From Stigmatella ashevillena (GTDB lineage Bacteria; Myxococcota; Myxococcia; Myxococcales; Myxococcaceae), in contig NZ_JAQNDM010000002.1 of the NCBI RefSeq assembly GCF_028368975.1, positions 5,822,425 to 5,886,424 on the forward strand: a stretch of 64,000 nt of DNA, in the 5' to 3' direction. This document shows, piece by piece, positions 52,301 to 60,575 of this stretch. Positions within the stretch are counted from its first letter, which is position 1. Each line of letters opens with the position of its first letter. The translations under genes and the position numbers were made by a program. The notes below the pieces were generated by a model. It worked only from the letters and a program-made list of their open reading frames with translations, searched no databases and was not told the DNA's origin.

Positions 52301-53218
52301 TTAATCGGGGTAGAAGAGGGGCTCGCGCTTGGCCACGAAGCTGGAGATGGCCGAGGCCACCTCGGGCGGCACGTCCTGGAACTGCACGCCCATGCCGGGC
52401 ATCAGGTCCGGCATGCGGTCGTTCGGTTCCCGGAGCCAGCGCACCACCCCGCTGACCTTGTGCGGTCGGCCCCCGGGCAGGGTGAAGTCCAGGTCCACGT
52501 GGGTGCCGCGAGGCACCGTCTCCACCGTGGCGACGAAGAGGCCACCCGTGAGCACATCCGAGGAGAAGCCGGCGAAGAAGTTGGACTCGCTGTTCAGGTG
52601 AATCTGGGCCTGGAGCCGCACACGCGCCTTCGCCCTCTTGGCCGTGGGCGGGGGTGGGGGCGCGGCGCTCACGGGGACGCTGGTGGCGCTCGTGCTCCGG
52701 GCGAGCCCGGGAGGCCGGGCGCTCGGCGGGGGCGGGGGTGGGGGCTGCCGGGCCCGTGCCTCTTCCTGCTGGCGGCGGAGGCGGGCGGCTTCGGTGGCGT
52801 TCTTGAGGCGCGTCTCCGCTTCGGCCAACTCGCGCGTCAGGGCCTGGGTCTGCTGGAGGAAGGCGTGCAGGGCGATCTGCACCTCCTCGTTGGCCTTGGT
52901 GCGCACCTCCAAGGCTTCCCGGCGGGCCGTGAGGGCCCGGTCCCGGGCCACTTCCACGGCCAGCTCGGGGATGGCCGCGGCCTGGAGCCGGGCTCCAATC
53001 TCGGGGAGGGAGACATCTCCCGCGTGCTCGGACTGCGCCTGGGCCAGCTCGGTCCGGACCTGGCTCAGCCGGTTGGCCAGCGTGGTGGCCTCGGTGGCGG
53101 CACGGGCCACCTGGTCCGCCGTGCGCGTCTCGAGGGCGGACAGCTCGGCCTCGGCGCGCGCAAGCTCGGCCTCACGCGTGGCAATGGGACGGGGAAAGGT
53201 ATTGGACGGCGGCCTCAT
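52301..53218 (-). CDS. TIGR02266 (PilZ-like) protein with coiled coil
   Basis: A 305-residue protein. Residues 12-170 are an Ala/Glu/Arg-rich coiled coil (AELARAEAELSALETRT and AEAETRLKNATEAARLRRQQ), followed by a Pro-rich linker, then the TIGR02266 PilZ-like domain (RVRLQAQIHLNSESNFFAGFSSDVLTGGLFV and VDLDFTLPGGRPHKVSGVVRW). The PilZ arginine motif is not complete, and the Gly-Gly after TG is usual in this family, so c-di-GMP binding is doubtful. ATG at 53218 has GGAGCC upstream. Likely a signalling or motility component. Confidence 0.85.
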   Translation of the reverse strand: MRPPSNTFPRPIATREAELARAEAELSALETRTADQVARAATEATTLANRLSQVRTELAQAQSEHAGDVSLPEIGARLQAAAIPELAVEVARDRALTARREALEVRTKANEEVQIALHAFLQQTQALTRELAEAETRLKNATEAARLRRQQEEARARQPPPPPPPSARPPGLARSTSATSVPVSAAPPPPPTAKRAKARVRLQAQIHLNSESNFFAGFSSDVLTGGLFVATVETVPRGTHVDLDFTLPGGRPHKVSGVVRWLREPNDRMPDLMPGMGVQFQDVPPEVASAISSFVAKREPLFYPD

Positions 53219-53281
53219 CAGGGCAGGCTCCGGAAGAGGCGCCCACTCTAGCCGCACTCCGCCAGGGTCACGAGCCCCCTC

Positions 53282-53303
53282 CCGGCTCCTGCCCCGGAGC
53301 CGG
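53282..53303 (-). terminator. Hairpin terminator after rtcB
   Basis: CCGGCTCC and GGAGCCGG pair perfectly with a 6-nt loop, 55 nt past the rtcB stop on the minus strand. Confidence 0.6.
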
Positions 53304-53357
53304 CCGGCCGCCTGCTGGGCATTCCCGTGACAGCGGAAGGAAAGGGCCGGGCGCCGC

Positions 53358-54710
53358 TCAGTCCGCGCCCTTGATGCAGGCCACCGGCGTCAGGCGGTGG
53401 GCCACCCGGGCCAGCCCCGCCATCTCCACCGTCTCCAGCACGTCGTCGAGGTTCTTGTAGCAGGGCCCCGACTCGTCCAGCGGGGTGGTGCGGGTGTTGA
53501 GGAGAATCCCCGCCTGGGCCATGCGCTGGTCGGTCTCCTCCTGGCGCAGGACGCGCCGGGCCTCGCCGCGGGACAGCCGGCGTCCCGAGCCGTGGTTCAC
53601 CGAGTAGATGGACTTGGCGGCCCCTTCCTCGGCGAAGAGGATGGCGCTGCCCGTCTCCATGGAGCCCGGGATGAGGATGGGGTGGCCCGTGTGCTCCCAG
53701 GAGGTCTTCCTCAGCGAGGGGTGCCCCTTGGGGAAGGCGCGCGTGGCGCCCTTGCGTGCCACGAACTTGCCGGCCTCCTTTTGGATGAGGTTGTGCGAGA
53801 TTTCGTAATAGATGTCCGCGGTGCCGCCGAACACCTCCTCGAGCGCCGCGCACACCGCCTCGCCGATGATGAGCCGGTTGGCCACCGCGAAGTTGGCCGC
53901 CATGTTGTGCAGGTTCCAGTACTCGCGGCCCAGCTTCGTCTCCGCGTCCAGCCAGATGAAGTCCTCGCTGCGGGAGTTGAGCCCCAGCGCGCGTGCCCCC
54001 TCCACGAAGAAGTGCTTGGCGATGTTCCACCCGAAGCCGCGGCTGCCCGTGTGCAGCATCACCCAGACCCGGCCTTCTTCATCCACCTGCATCTCGGTGA
54101 AGTGGTTGCCGCCGCCCAGGCTGCCCAATTGGTCGCGCTTGCCAGAGGCCCGCTCGGGGATGTCCACCCGGTCGTCCTCCACGGGGATGAAGTCCCGCTC
54201 CGTGGTGGAGTTCGTGCGTCCCAGGGCCTTGGCGCCGTGGCGCACCACCTCCGAGAAGGTGCGCGCGTCCACCTTGCGCTGGCGCTGAGCCCGGCTGGCG
54301 CCCACGCCCACGGCGATCCGGTGAATCACCTCGTCGATCCACCGCCGGCGCTTCTGCTTGTCGGCCACGTCCTCGGCGGTCAGCGTCGTCTTGAGCTGCA
54401 CCATGCCACAGCCGATGTCGTAGCCGGCCGCGGTGGGCAGCAGGATGCCGTCGGTCTCCACCACGGTGCCGATGGGCACCCCGTAGCCCACGTGGCAGTC
54501 CGGCGTGACGGCCACGCGGGTGACCCCCGGGAAGGAGGCGGCGTTGACGACCTGGGAGAAGACGGCCTCTTCCAGCCCCGGGGCGTCTGGGCCCTCGCCG
54601 TAGAGCAGCTTGTCGGACAGGAACAGGTCGGCGTCGACCCGCATCGTCTTGGTCTTCGGCAGCACGTAGTGCCCCTCCGAGACCTTCTCCAACCGTTGAA
54701 TCCAGCTCAT
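53358..54710 (-). CDS. rtcB: RtcB-type RNA-splicing ligase
   Basis: Joins RNA 2',3'-cyclic phosphate or 3'-phosphate ends to 5'-OH, using GTP and Mn2+; 450 residues. Metal and active-site motifs are TPDCHVGYGVPIGTV (with D71, C72, H73), GYDIGCGM, LGSLGGGNHFTE, MLHTGSRGFG and the guanylated His in SVNHGSGRRLSRGEA. The C-terminus has CYKNLDDVLETVEMAGLARVAHRLTPVACIKG, conserved. ATG at 54710 has GGGAGGG 7 nt upstream. There is no rtcA or RtcR gene adjacent, so it is not the sigma-54-controlled rtcBA arrangement; a hairpin terminator follows. Confidence 0.96.
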   Translation of the reverse strand: MSWIQRLEKVSEGHYVLPKTKTMRVDADLFLSDKLLYGEGPDAPGLEEAVFSQVVNAASFPGVTRVAVTPDCHVGYGVPIGTVVETDGILLPTAAGYDIGCGMVQLKTTLTAEDVADKQKRRRWIDEVIHRIAVGVGASRAQRQRKVDARTFSEVVRHGAKALGRTNSTTERDFIPVEDDRVDIPERASGKRDQLGSLGGGNHFTEMQVDEEGRVWVMLHTGSRGFGWNIAKHFFVEGARALGLNSRSEDFIWLDAETKLGREYWNLHNMAANFAVANRLIIGEAVCAALEEVFGGTADIYYEISHNLIQKEAGKFVARKGATRAFPKGHPSLRKTSWEHTGHPILIPGSMETGSAILFAEEGAAKSIYSVNHGSGRRLSRGEARRVLRQEETDQRMAQAGILLNTRTTPLDESGPCYKNLDDVLETVEMAGLARVAHRLTPVACIKGAD

Positions 54711-54934
54711 CGCGTGTCCCTCCCGGACCTCATTCAACCCGCGCCAGCGACGGAAACGTTCAGAACAAGCTGACGGCCGTGTCTGCTTGCCTGCTCTGGC
54801 CGGGGGGGCGGGAGGAGCGGTCACCCGGGCGAAGTTCCGCCCGTGTACATCTGAACGGGGAGGCGGGGAATGGGGACTTGCCAGAGCAGATCCGCGGTCC
54901 CATTCATCTTCTCAAGCAGCAAGGGGGTAGGGCG

Positions 54935-55174
54935 ATGGGATTCATGGGCGGTGTGTTGCTGGCGATTGCGTTGCAGGCGGCTCCTCCGGTTCCGACGGCG
55001 GGCCAGGTGTTCAACCCTTCCGTGTGCGCCAAGAAGCGCGTGGATGCGTGTGGATGCCATCACGTTTACGGTGTCCGGCACTGCCACCCCAGCCGCAAGG
55101 GGGACCACTGCGAGGCGCCGGTCAATGCCTCGATGCCCGAGGAGTCCGGCCAGAAGAAGGCCGTCTCGCTCTGA
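54935..55174 (+). CDS. Small secreted Cys/His-rich protein
   Basis: A 79-residue exported peptide. A signal peptide (GFMGGVLLAIALQAAPPVPTAG) is followed by a mature part of about 55 residues with five Cys and six His (VCAKKRVDACGCHHVYGVRH, then CHPSRKGDHCEAP). This density suggests metal binding or disulfide-stabilised structure; the odd Cys count leaves one unpaired or available for dimer formation. AGGGGGTAGGG lies before the ATG at 54935. It is convergent with the TPR protein gene. No family recognised. Confidence 0.75.
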   Translation: MGFMGGVLLAIALQAAPPVPTAGQVFNPSVCAKKRVDACGCHHVYGVRHCHPSRKGDHCEAPVNASMPEESGQKKAVSL

Positions 55175-55212
55175 GCACGGCCCCCAGAGCCGCCCGGCCC
55201 CGGGGGAGCACT

Positions 55213-56181
55213 TCAGGACACGGCGTGTGAGGGGTCCTCGTCCTGGGGCTCCACGGTGATGTCGAGCGTGAAGTCAGAGGACTGGGGCCGGAACTTCTCC
55301 AGGTCCTCCACCATGTGCATGTCGAGCGGCGTCCTCGCACGGACGAGCACCCAACTGTCCTGAGGCGAGAGCCGGAAGGCCAGCGTGGTGGGAGACAGCC
55401 GCCGGACCTCCATGGCGCGCTTCGGCAGGGGCGGAGGGGCTGGGACGGACGGCGCGAGGGAGCACCGTGGCACCACAGGCCGGATGTCCGGGGGCCGCAG
55501 GGCTTCGGGAGGCGTGGGCTCCGGCGGAGGCAGCTCGGCGGGCATCCGCACGAGAGGGCTCGGAGCAAAGGGCCTCACCGTGGGGGTGATGTCCTCTTCG
55601 ATGACGGCGTGCTTCGCGGACAGCGTCCGGGGAGCGGGCTGCGGCACGGCGAACAGCACCGGTGGCGCGGGCGGGCGCGTGAGCGGCGCCATGGGCAGTG
55701 CCCGGTGGAGTGGCGGCAGCGCGGGGAGTCTCGCCGGGCTGATGGCAGGCGCCGCCGGGGTGCGTGCGACCGAGGGCAGGGGGGCAAACCCGACGGTGGC
55801 TTCCAGGGAGGGCAGCGGCCCCTCTCCTTCGCAGAAGTCCACGGAGGCGCGCTCGAGATCCAACAGGGCTCCTTGAGGCGCGAGGGCGGCGATGTCCGCC
55901 AGCAGGAGGGGATCCTTCGGATCCAACTCGAGCGCGGCCTTCAGGGCGCCCCGGGCGCGGGATTCGCAGCCCAGCTCCAGCAGCAGCTCCGCCGCCGCCC
56001 GGTACGAGGCGATGGCTTGCAGGCGATCTCCCGAGCGGCGGCAGGCCTCCGCGTGCCGGACGCGCATGTTCGGGTCTTTCGGCACGAGCCGGAGAACCTG
56101 CCCGTAAGTCTGCGCACACTGAGCAAACTTCCCGCGGACGAATTGCTCATGCGCCACTTCCTTCAGCTCTCGTATCCCCAT
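55213..56181 (-). CDS. TPR protein with C-terminal low-complexity region
   Basis: A 322-residue soluble protein. Residues 1-105 form three TPR units (ELKEVAHEQFVRGKFAQCAQTYGQVLRLVPKDPNM, then RQ-AIASYRAAAELLLELG and RGALKAALELDPKDPLLLADIAAL). The middle (about 120-260) is Pro/Ala-rich and disordered. The C-terminus has a compact domain (LAFRLSPQDSWVLVRARTPLDMHMVEDLEKF and FTLDITVEPQDED). Likely a scaffold for a signalling or secretion complex; no partner is adjacent. AGGGGCG precedes the ATG. Confidence 0.8.
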   Translation of the reverse strand: MGIRELKEVAHEQFVRGKFAQCAQTYGQVLRLVPKDPNMRVRHAEACRRSGDRLQAIASYRAAAELLLELGCESRARGALKAALELDPKDPLLLADIAALAPQGALLDLERASVDFCEGEGPLPSLEATVGFAPLPSVARTPAAPAISPARLPALPPLHRALPMAPLTRPPAPPVLFAVPQPAPRTLSAKHAVIEEDITPTVRPFAPSPLVRMPAELPPPEPTPPEALRPPDIRPVVPRCSLAPSVPAPPPLPKRAMEVRRLSPTTLAFRLSPQDSWVLVRARTPLDMHMVEDLEKFRPQSSDFTLDITVEPQDEDPSHAVS

Positions 56182-56509
56182 GGACGCCCCTGCGCCGCCG
56201 CCCGAATGGACGCGCGCGAGGACACCTCAAGCATTCCATGTGCCGAGGCCGCCCAAAGGAGGCCTGCAGGAGGCCCGCCGACAGTCCAGCCCCCCTCGGG
56301 GAGGAGCAGGGGGCCGGGCAACGTCCAGCACTCCCCGGCCTTCCCTCCCTCGCGTCCGATTCGAGCGTCTCGCGAGGGCCCGCTCATCCTGTAAAAGAGG
56401 CTGTATCCCTGTAACTAGGAAAGACCGTCAGAGCTGTATGTCCTGCATCGCCCGAGGGTGAGAGCAGGCGCGTTCACCGGCTCGGGCGACCTGGCAGTTG
56501 GCCGGAGGA
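56182..56509. other. 328-bp intergenic region with a terminator
   Basis: No gene is seen. It holds the leader of the TPR gene on the minus strand and, near the other end, the hairpin at 56449-56488 that follows the alcohol dehydrogenase gene. A short AT-richer stretch at about 56390-56425 may hold the TPR promoter. Confidence 0.5.
56449..56488 (-). terminator. Hairpin terminator after alcohol dehydrogenase
   Basis: CGCCCGAG pairs with CTCGGGCG, extended by GGTGA/TCACC after a GG bulge, 22 nt past the stop at 56510. The stem is long and GC-rich. Confidence 0.65.
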
Positions 56510-57556
56510 CTACTTCTTCAGGCTGTTGAGGTCGATCACGAAGCGGTAGCGGACGTCGCCCTTGAGCATGCGCTCGTAGGCCTCGTTGATCTTCTGGATC
56601 GGGATGACCTCGACGTCGGAGGCCACGTTGTGCTTCGCGCAGAAGTCGAGCATCTCCTGCGTCTCGCGGATGCCACCGATCATCGAGCCGCCGAGCTTCA
56701 GCCGCCGGCCGATGAGTGAGAAGGCCCCCAGCTTCGACGGGGTCTCCGGCGCGCCGACGAGGATCATCGTGCCGTCCGTCTTCAGCAGGTTGAGGTAGGC
56801 GTTGTAGTCGTGCTCCGCGGAGACGGTGTCGAGGATGAAGTTGAACTTCCGCGCCAGCTTCTGGAAGGTGTCCTTGTTGGAGGTGGCGGCGAAGTGGGTG
56901 GCGCCCAGGGCCTTCGCGTCCTTCTCCTTGGAGGGCGAGGTGCTGAGCACGGTGACTTCCGCGCCCAGGGCCTTGCCCAGCTTCACGCCCATGTGGCCCA
57001 GGCCGCCGAGGCCCACCACCGCGAGCGTGTCCCCCGGCTTGAGGCCGTAGCTGCGCAGCGGCGAATAGGTGGTGATGCCCGCGCAGAGCAGCGGGGCGGC
57101 CCGGTCCAGCGGCAGCGACTCGGGGATGCGCAGCACGTAGTTCTCATCCACCGTGATGCGGGTGGAGTAGCCGCCGTAGGTCGGCTGGCCGTTGCGCTCG
57201 CGGCCGTTGTAGGTGCTGTTCATGCCGCGCTCGCAGTACTGCTCCTCGCCCTTGCGGCACCAGGAACACTCGCGGCAGGAGTCCACGAAGCAGCCCACGC
57301 CGACCGCGTCCCCGACCTTGTACCGGGACACCGAGCCACCGGCCTGGGCCACGCGGCCGACAATTTCGTGTCCGGGCACCATCGGGAACAGGGCGCCGCC
57401 CCACTCGTCCCGGGCCTGGTGGATGTCCGAGTGGCAGACGCCACAGTAATGAATGTCGATGACCACATCGTGGGGACCGGGCTCACGGCGCTCCACGGAG
57501 AAGGGGGCGAGCGGCGCTTTGGCGCTCGGGGCGGCGTAGGCAGGGGTTGTCGGCAT
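56510..57556 (-). CDS. NAD(P)-dependent alcohol dehydrogenase (AdhA/YahK type)
   Basis: Reduces aldehydes or oxidises alcohols; 348 residues, the zinc-dependent cinnamyl/YahK group. The catalytic zinc site is YCGVCHSDIHQARDEWG and VPGHEIVGRV; the structural zinc cysteines are CFVDSCRECSWCRKGEEQYC; the Rossmann motif is AVVGLGGLGHMGVKLGKALG. The family-typical MNSTYNGRERNGQPTYGGYS is present. ATG at 57556 is preferred but the ribosome site is weak. It is divergent from the GDPD gene, and the 290-bp gap between them holds an inverted repeat and a tandem repeat. Confidence 0.95.
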   Translation of the reverse strand: MPTTPAYAAPSAKAPLAPFSVERREPGPHDVVIDIHYCGVCHSDIHQARDEWGGALFPMVPGHEIVGRVAQAGGSVSRYKVGDAVGVGCFVDSCRECSWCRKGEEQYCERGMNSTYNGRERNGQPTYGGYSTRITVDENYVLRIPESLPLDRAAPLLCAGITTYSPLRSYGLKPGDTLAVVGLGGLGHMGVKLGKALGAEVTVLSTSPSKEKDAKALGATHFAATSNKDTFQKLARKFNFILDTVSAEHDYNAYLNLLKTDGTMILVGAPETPSKLGAFSLIGRRLKLGGSMIGGIRETQEMLDFCAKHNVASDVEVIPIQKINEAYERMLKGDVRYRFVIDLNSLKK

Positions 57557-57673
57557 GAAAGAGTCCCAAGGGGGTAAGCAAGGTAGGTGCAACTCGGCGG
57601 AACTGCGTGCGGAGGGTAATCAAGGGGATGCGGGCCCGCCGCGAAAAAAGGGAGGGCTTTTCCTGCTGATGCG

Positions 57674-57695
57674 TCCGACAACAAGGGCTGTCGGA
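57674..57695. promoter_or_regulatory. Inverted repeat in divergent ADH/GDPD region
   Basis: TCCGACA (57674-57680) and TGTCGGA (57689-57695) form a perfect 7-bp dyad with an 8-nt centre, about 118 nt upstream of the dehydrogenase. Possible operator. Confidence 0.5.
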
Positions 57696-57742
57696 GGGAG
57701 TGGGGCGGGGCCAGTGGAGGCCTGTGGGAGGGCTCATGCCGC

Positions 57743-57762
57743 GATGCGGTGTGATGCGGTGT
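57743..57762. repeat. Tandem 10-bp direct repeat
   Basis: GATGCGGTGT is repeated twice without a gap, one helical turn apart, upstream of the GDPD gene. It could bind a regulator on one face of the helix or be a small slippage duplication. Confidence 0.5.
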
Positions 57763-57846
57763 TGCCGTGACGTTCACCGGGCCGTCATGTCTGGGTGGTA
57801 CGGTCGCCGCCCCTGTGACGCACGCGTTACAGACAAGGAGATTCCT

Positions 57847-59010
57847 CTGAGCCCGCACTCTCTTTTTTCGTCTCGACGTTTCCTCCGCCTGTCCCTTGCG
57901 CTGCCCCTGGTGGCCGGCTGCGCCCTCGCGTTGGCAGGTTGCAGTGAGGATGACAGCCAGGATCCGCCGCCGCCGCCCCCTCCGCCCAAAGCGCTCGTGG
58001 TGGGTCATCGCGGTGCCAGCGCGCTGCGGCCCGAGCACACGCTGGAGAGCTACCGCAAGGCGGTTGAGGATGGCGCGGACATCATCGAGCCGGACCTCGT
58101 GTCCACGAAGGATGGCGTGCTGGTGGCGCGGCACGAGAATGAAATCTCGGGCACCACGAACGTGTCCGAGGTGGCGAAGTTCGCGGACCGCAAGGTCACC
58201 AAGACGATTGACGGTGCGCAGCTGACCGGCTGGTTCACCGAGGACTTCACGCTGGCCGAGCTCAAGGAGCTGCGGGCCCGCGAGCGGATTCCGCAGATCC
58301 GTCCGGCCAATACCCAGTACAATGACCAGTTCGAGATTCCCACGCTCGTCGAGATCATCGCGCTGGCCAAGCAGCTCTCGGAGCAGACCGGGCGGATCAT
58401 CCCCATCTACCCGGAGACGAAGCACTCGACCTACTTCCAGAGCATCAATCTGCCGCTGGAGGAGCGGCTGGTCGCCGCGCTGAAGGCAGACGACTACACC
58501 GCGAGCAAGGCCACGGTCTACATCCAGTCCTTCGAGGTGGCGAACCTGAAGGCCCTCCGCCAGCGGCTGGGGACCACACAGTCCAACTGGAAGCTGGTGC
58601 AGTTGATGGAGCAGGAGGCCCTGCGTCCGTATGACTTCACCGTCGCGGGCGACACGCGCACCTACGCCGATCTGATGACCGAGGCGGGCATGAAAGAGAT
58701 TGCCACCTACGCCAACGGCGTTGGGCCCTACAAGCGGAGCATCATCAACGTGGACGCTGAGGGCAAGTTCATGACGCCGAGCGCCCTGGTGCGCAACGCC
58801 CACGCGGTGAACCTGACGGTGCACCCGTACACCTTCCGTCCCGAGAACTCCTTCATGCCCACCCCGCTCAAGGTGGCCGGGCCGGACAGCACGCGCACCC
58901 CCGCCGGGTTGATCGCGGAGCTTCACGCGTATCTCGATGCCGGCATCGACGGCTTCTTCACCGATGACCCGGCCGTGGGACGCCAGGCCGTCGATAGCTA
59001 CGTGCCCTGA
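57847..59010 (+). CDS. Glycerophosphodiester phosphodiesterase lipoprotein, CTG start
   Basis: Releases alcohol from glycerophosphodiesters; 387 residues. A lipoprotein signal (LRLSLALPLVAGCALALAGC) ends with the lipid Cys at about residue 32, then a run of prolines and the GDPD core: VVGHRGASALRPEHTLESYR (H54, R55, E63) with GADIIEPDLVSTKDGVLVARHE, where metal ligands and the second His lie. His replaces the usual Asn of PENT. The C-terminus keeps AGIDGFFTDDPAVGRQ. The start appears to be CTG at 57847 with AAGGAG six nt upstream; the nearest ATG (57787) has no ribosome site and would add a basic tail before the signal. Confidence 0.88.
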   Translation: MSPHSLFSSRRFLRLSLALPLVAGCALALAGCSEDDSQDPPPPPPPPKALVVGHRGASALRPEHTLESYRKAVEDGADIIEPDLVSTKDGVLVARHENEISGTTNVSEVAKFADRKVTKTIDGAQLTGWFTEDFTLAELKELRARERIPQIRPANTQYNDQFEIPTLVEIIALAKQLSEQTGRIIPIYPETKHSTYFQSINLPLEERLVAALKADDYTASKATVYIQSFEVANLKALRQRLGTTQSNWKLVQLMEQEALRPYDFTVAGDTRTYADLMTEAGMKEIATYANGVGPYKRSIINVDAEGKFMTPSALVRNAHAVNLTVHPYTFRPENSFMPTPLKVAGPDSTRTPAGLIAELHAYLDAGIDGFFTDDPAVGRQAVDSYVP

Positions 59011-59107
59011 GGGCCCTTCCAAGGCGGCGCCCGGGCGTGTGGGCTGGGCAACGAACGCGCTTTTCCATGGGTTGAAGCCTCGAGAAGGCGCCCGGTAGCT
59101 TGGGGGC

Positions 59108-60484
59108 ATGCGCCACTGGCTCTTGCCCCTCACCGTGCTGTTGTGGATGTCGTCCTCTTCCGGGTGCAGCCACTCCTCGGGGCCTTCGCGGGATGGAGGG
59201 GCGGACAGTGGAACCCTTCCGGAATCTCCGGATGCGGGCACTCCGTCCGTTTCCCCGCCAGAGGCCAGTGTGCAAGTCCCAGTCACCGTTCCCGCGGGCT
59301 TGAACACCTACCCCTTCAACTCGCCGCGCACCCTCGTCGTGCCGCCGGGCTTCTCCATCTCCGTCTTCGCCCGCGTGCCGGATGCGCGCTTCATCGCGCT
59401 GGCTCCCAATGGGGACGTGCTGGTCTCCCAGCCCGACCCGCAGGGCATGGTGAAGTTGCTGCGCCCACGGGCGGGGCAGACCCCCGAGGTGTTCGATTGG
59501 GCCACAGGGCTGCGGCGGCCCCATGACATCGTCTTCCACACCCGGGGAGGCACCACCTGGGTGTACGTGTCGGAGACTCACCGCGTGACGCGCTCGGTCT
59601 GGACGCCGGGGGAAACGGCGCGCGGCGAGGCCACGGTCCTCGTGGACGGATTGCCGGACAGCAGCTCGGACGAGCTGCAAGGCAAGTACGGGCACGAGCT
59701 GAAGAACATCGCCGTCGACTCGCAGGGACGGCTCTACATCTCCATCGCCTCCACCTGCAACGTGTGCATCTCCGACACGCAGAGCACGCCCCAGCGCGCC
59801 TCGGTCTACCGCTATGCGCCGGATGGAACCGGGGGGCAGCTCTTCGCCGGAGGGCTGCGCAACGCGGAAGGCCTGGCCTTCGAGCCCGGCACGGACACGC
59901 TCTGGGTGACGGTGAACGCGCGCGACAACATCCCCTATCCTCACGACGATGGCACCGGCAAGTACGGCCAGGTCCTGACCGAGTATGTGGACAACCACCC
60001 GCCCGAGTCCCTCACCCGGGTGCGCGAGGGGGGCCGCTATGGCTGGCCCTTCTGCAATCCCAACCCGGACACGACGAGCGGCATGAAGCAGATGCCCTTC
60101 GATCGCGACTACAACCAGAACCGCCAAGGGAGCGTGGACTGCTCCCAGATGGACCGCGTGGACCAGGGCATCCAGGCGCACTCGGCGCCGCTGGGGGTGA
60201 CCTTCCTCCAGGGCACGTCTTTCCCATCGCCCTATGCATCGGGGCTGGTGGTGGCCTATCACGGCTCGTGGAATCACACGCGGGGCGTGGGCTACAAGGT
60301 CGCGCACTTTGGCTGGGATGCGGCCACGCGCCAGCCCACCGAGGAGCGGGCCCTCGTCAAAGGTTGGGTGGGGGCCGACAACAAGGTCTGGGGTCGGCCG
60401 GTGGACATGGCCGTCCTGCCGGAGGGCGCCCTGCTGATCAGCGATGACAAGGCCGGGGCGCTGTACCTGCTGCGCAAGGACTGA
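59108..60484 (+). CDS. PQQ-dependent sugar dehydrogenase-type lipoprotein
   Basis: A 458-residue exported protein of the soluble glucose/aldose dehydrogenase (sorbosone) family, a six-bladed propeller that oxidises sugars with PQQ. The signal is a lipoprotein type (LTVLLWMSSSSGCSH). Core motifs are VVPPGFSISVFARVPDARFIALAPNGDVLVSQ, GLRRPHDIVFH, GLRNAEGLAFEPGTDTLWVTVNARD, GRYGWPFCNP and the closing YHGSWNHTRGVGYKV. Whether PQQ is bound is not certain: in several paralogues the cofactor residues are missing. A G-rich ribosome site precedes the ATG. It follows the GDPD gene on the same strand with a 97-nt gap. Confidence 0.88.
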   Translation: MRHWLLPLTVLLWMSSSSGCSHSSGPSRDGGADSGTLPESPDAGTPSVSPPEASVQVPVTVPAGLNTYPFNSPRTLVVPPGFSISVFARVPDARFIALAPNGDVLVSQPDPQGMVKLLRPRAGQTPEVFDWATGLRRPHDIVFHTRGGTTWVYVSETHRVTRSVWTPGETARGEATVLVDGLPDSSSDELQGKYGHELKNIAVDSQGRLYISIASTCNVCISDTQSTPQRASVYRYAPDGTGGQLFAGGLRNAEGLAFEPGTDTLWVTVNARDNIPYPHDDGTGKYGQVLTEYVDNHPPESLTRVREGGRYGWPFCNPNPDTTSGMKQMPFDRDYNQNRQGSVDCSQMDRVDQGIQAHSAPLGVTFLQGTSFPSPYASGLVVAYHGSWNHTRGVGYKVAHFGWDAATRQPTEERALVKGWVGADNKVWGRPVDMAVLPEGALLISDDKAGALYLLRKD

Positions 60485-60575
60485 GCCTCCCCCCCCCCGC
60501 GTGGCGCATCATTTGTCTCGAAAGTTCGGGCGACATCCTTGAGTATCCCGCCCCCGAACTTCACCAGGACGCCAC

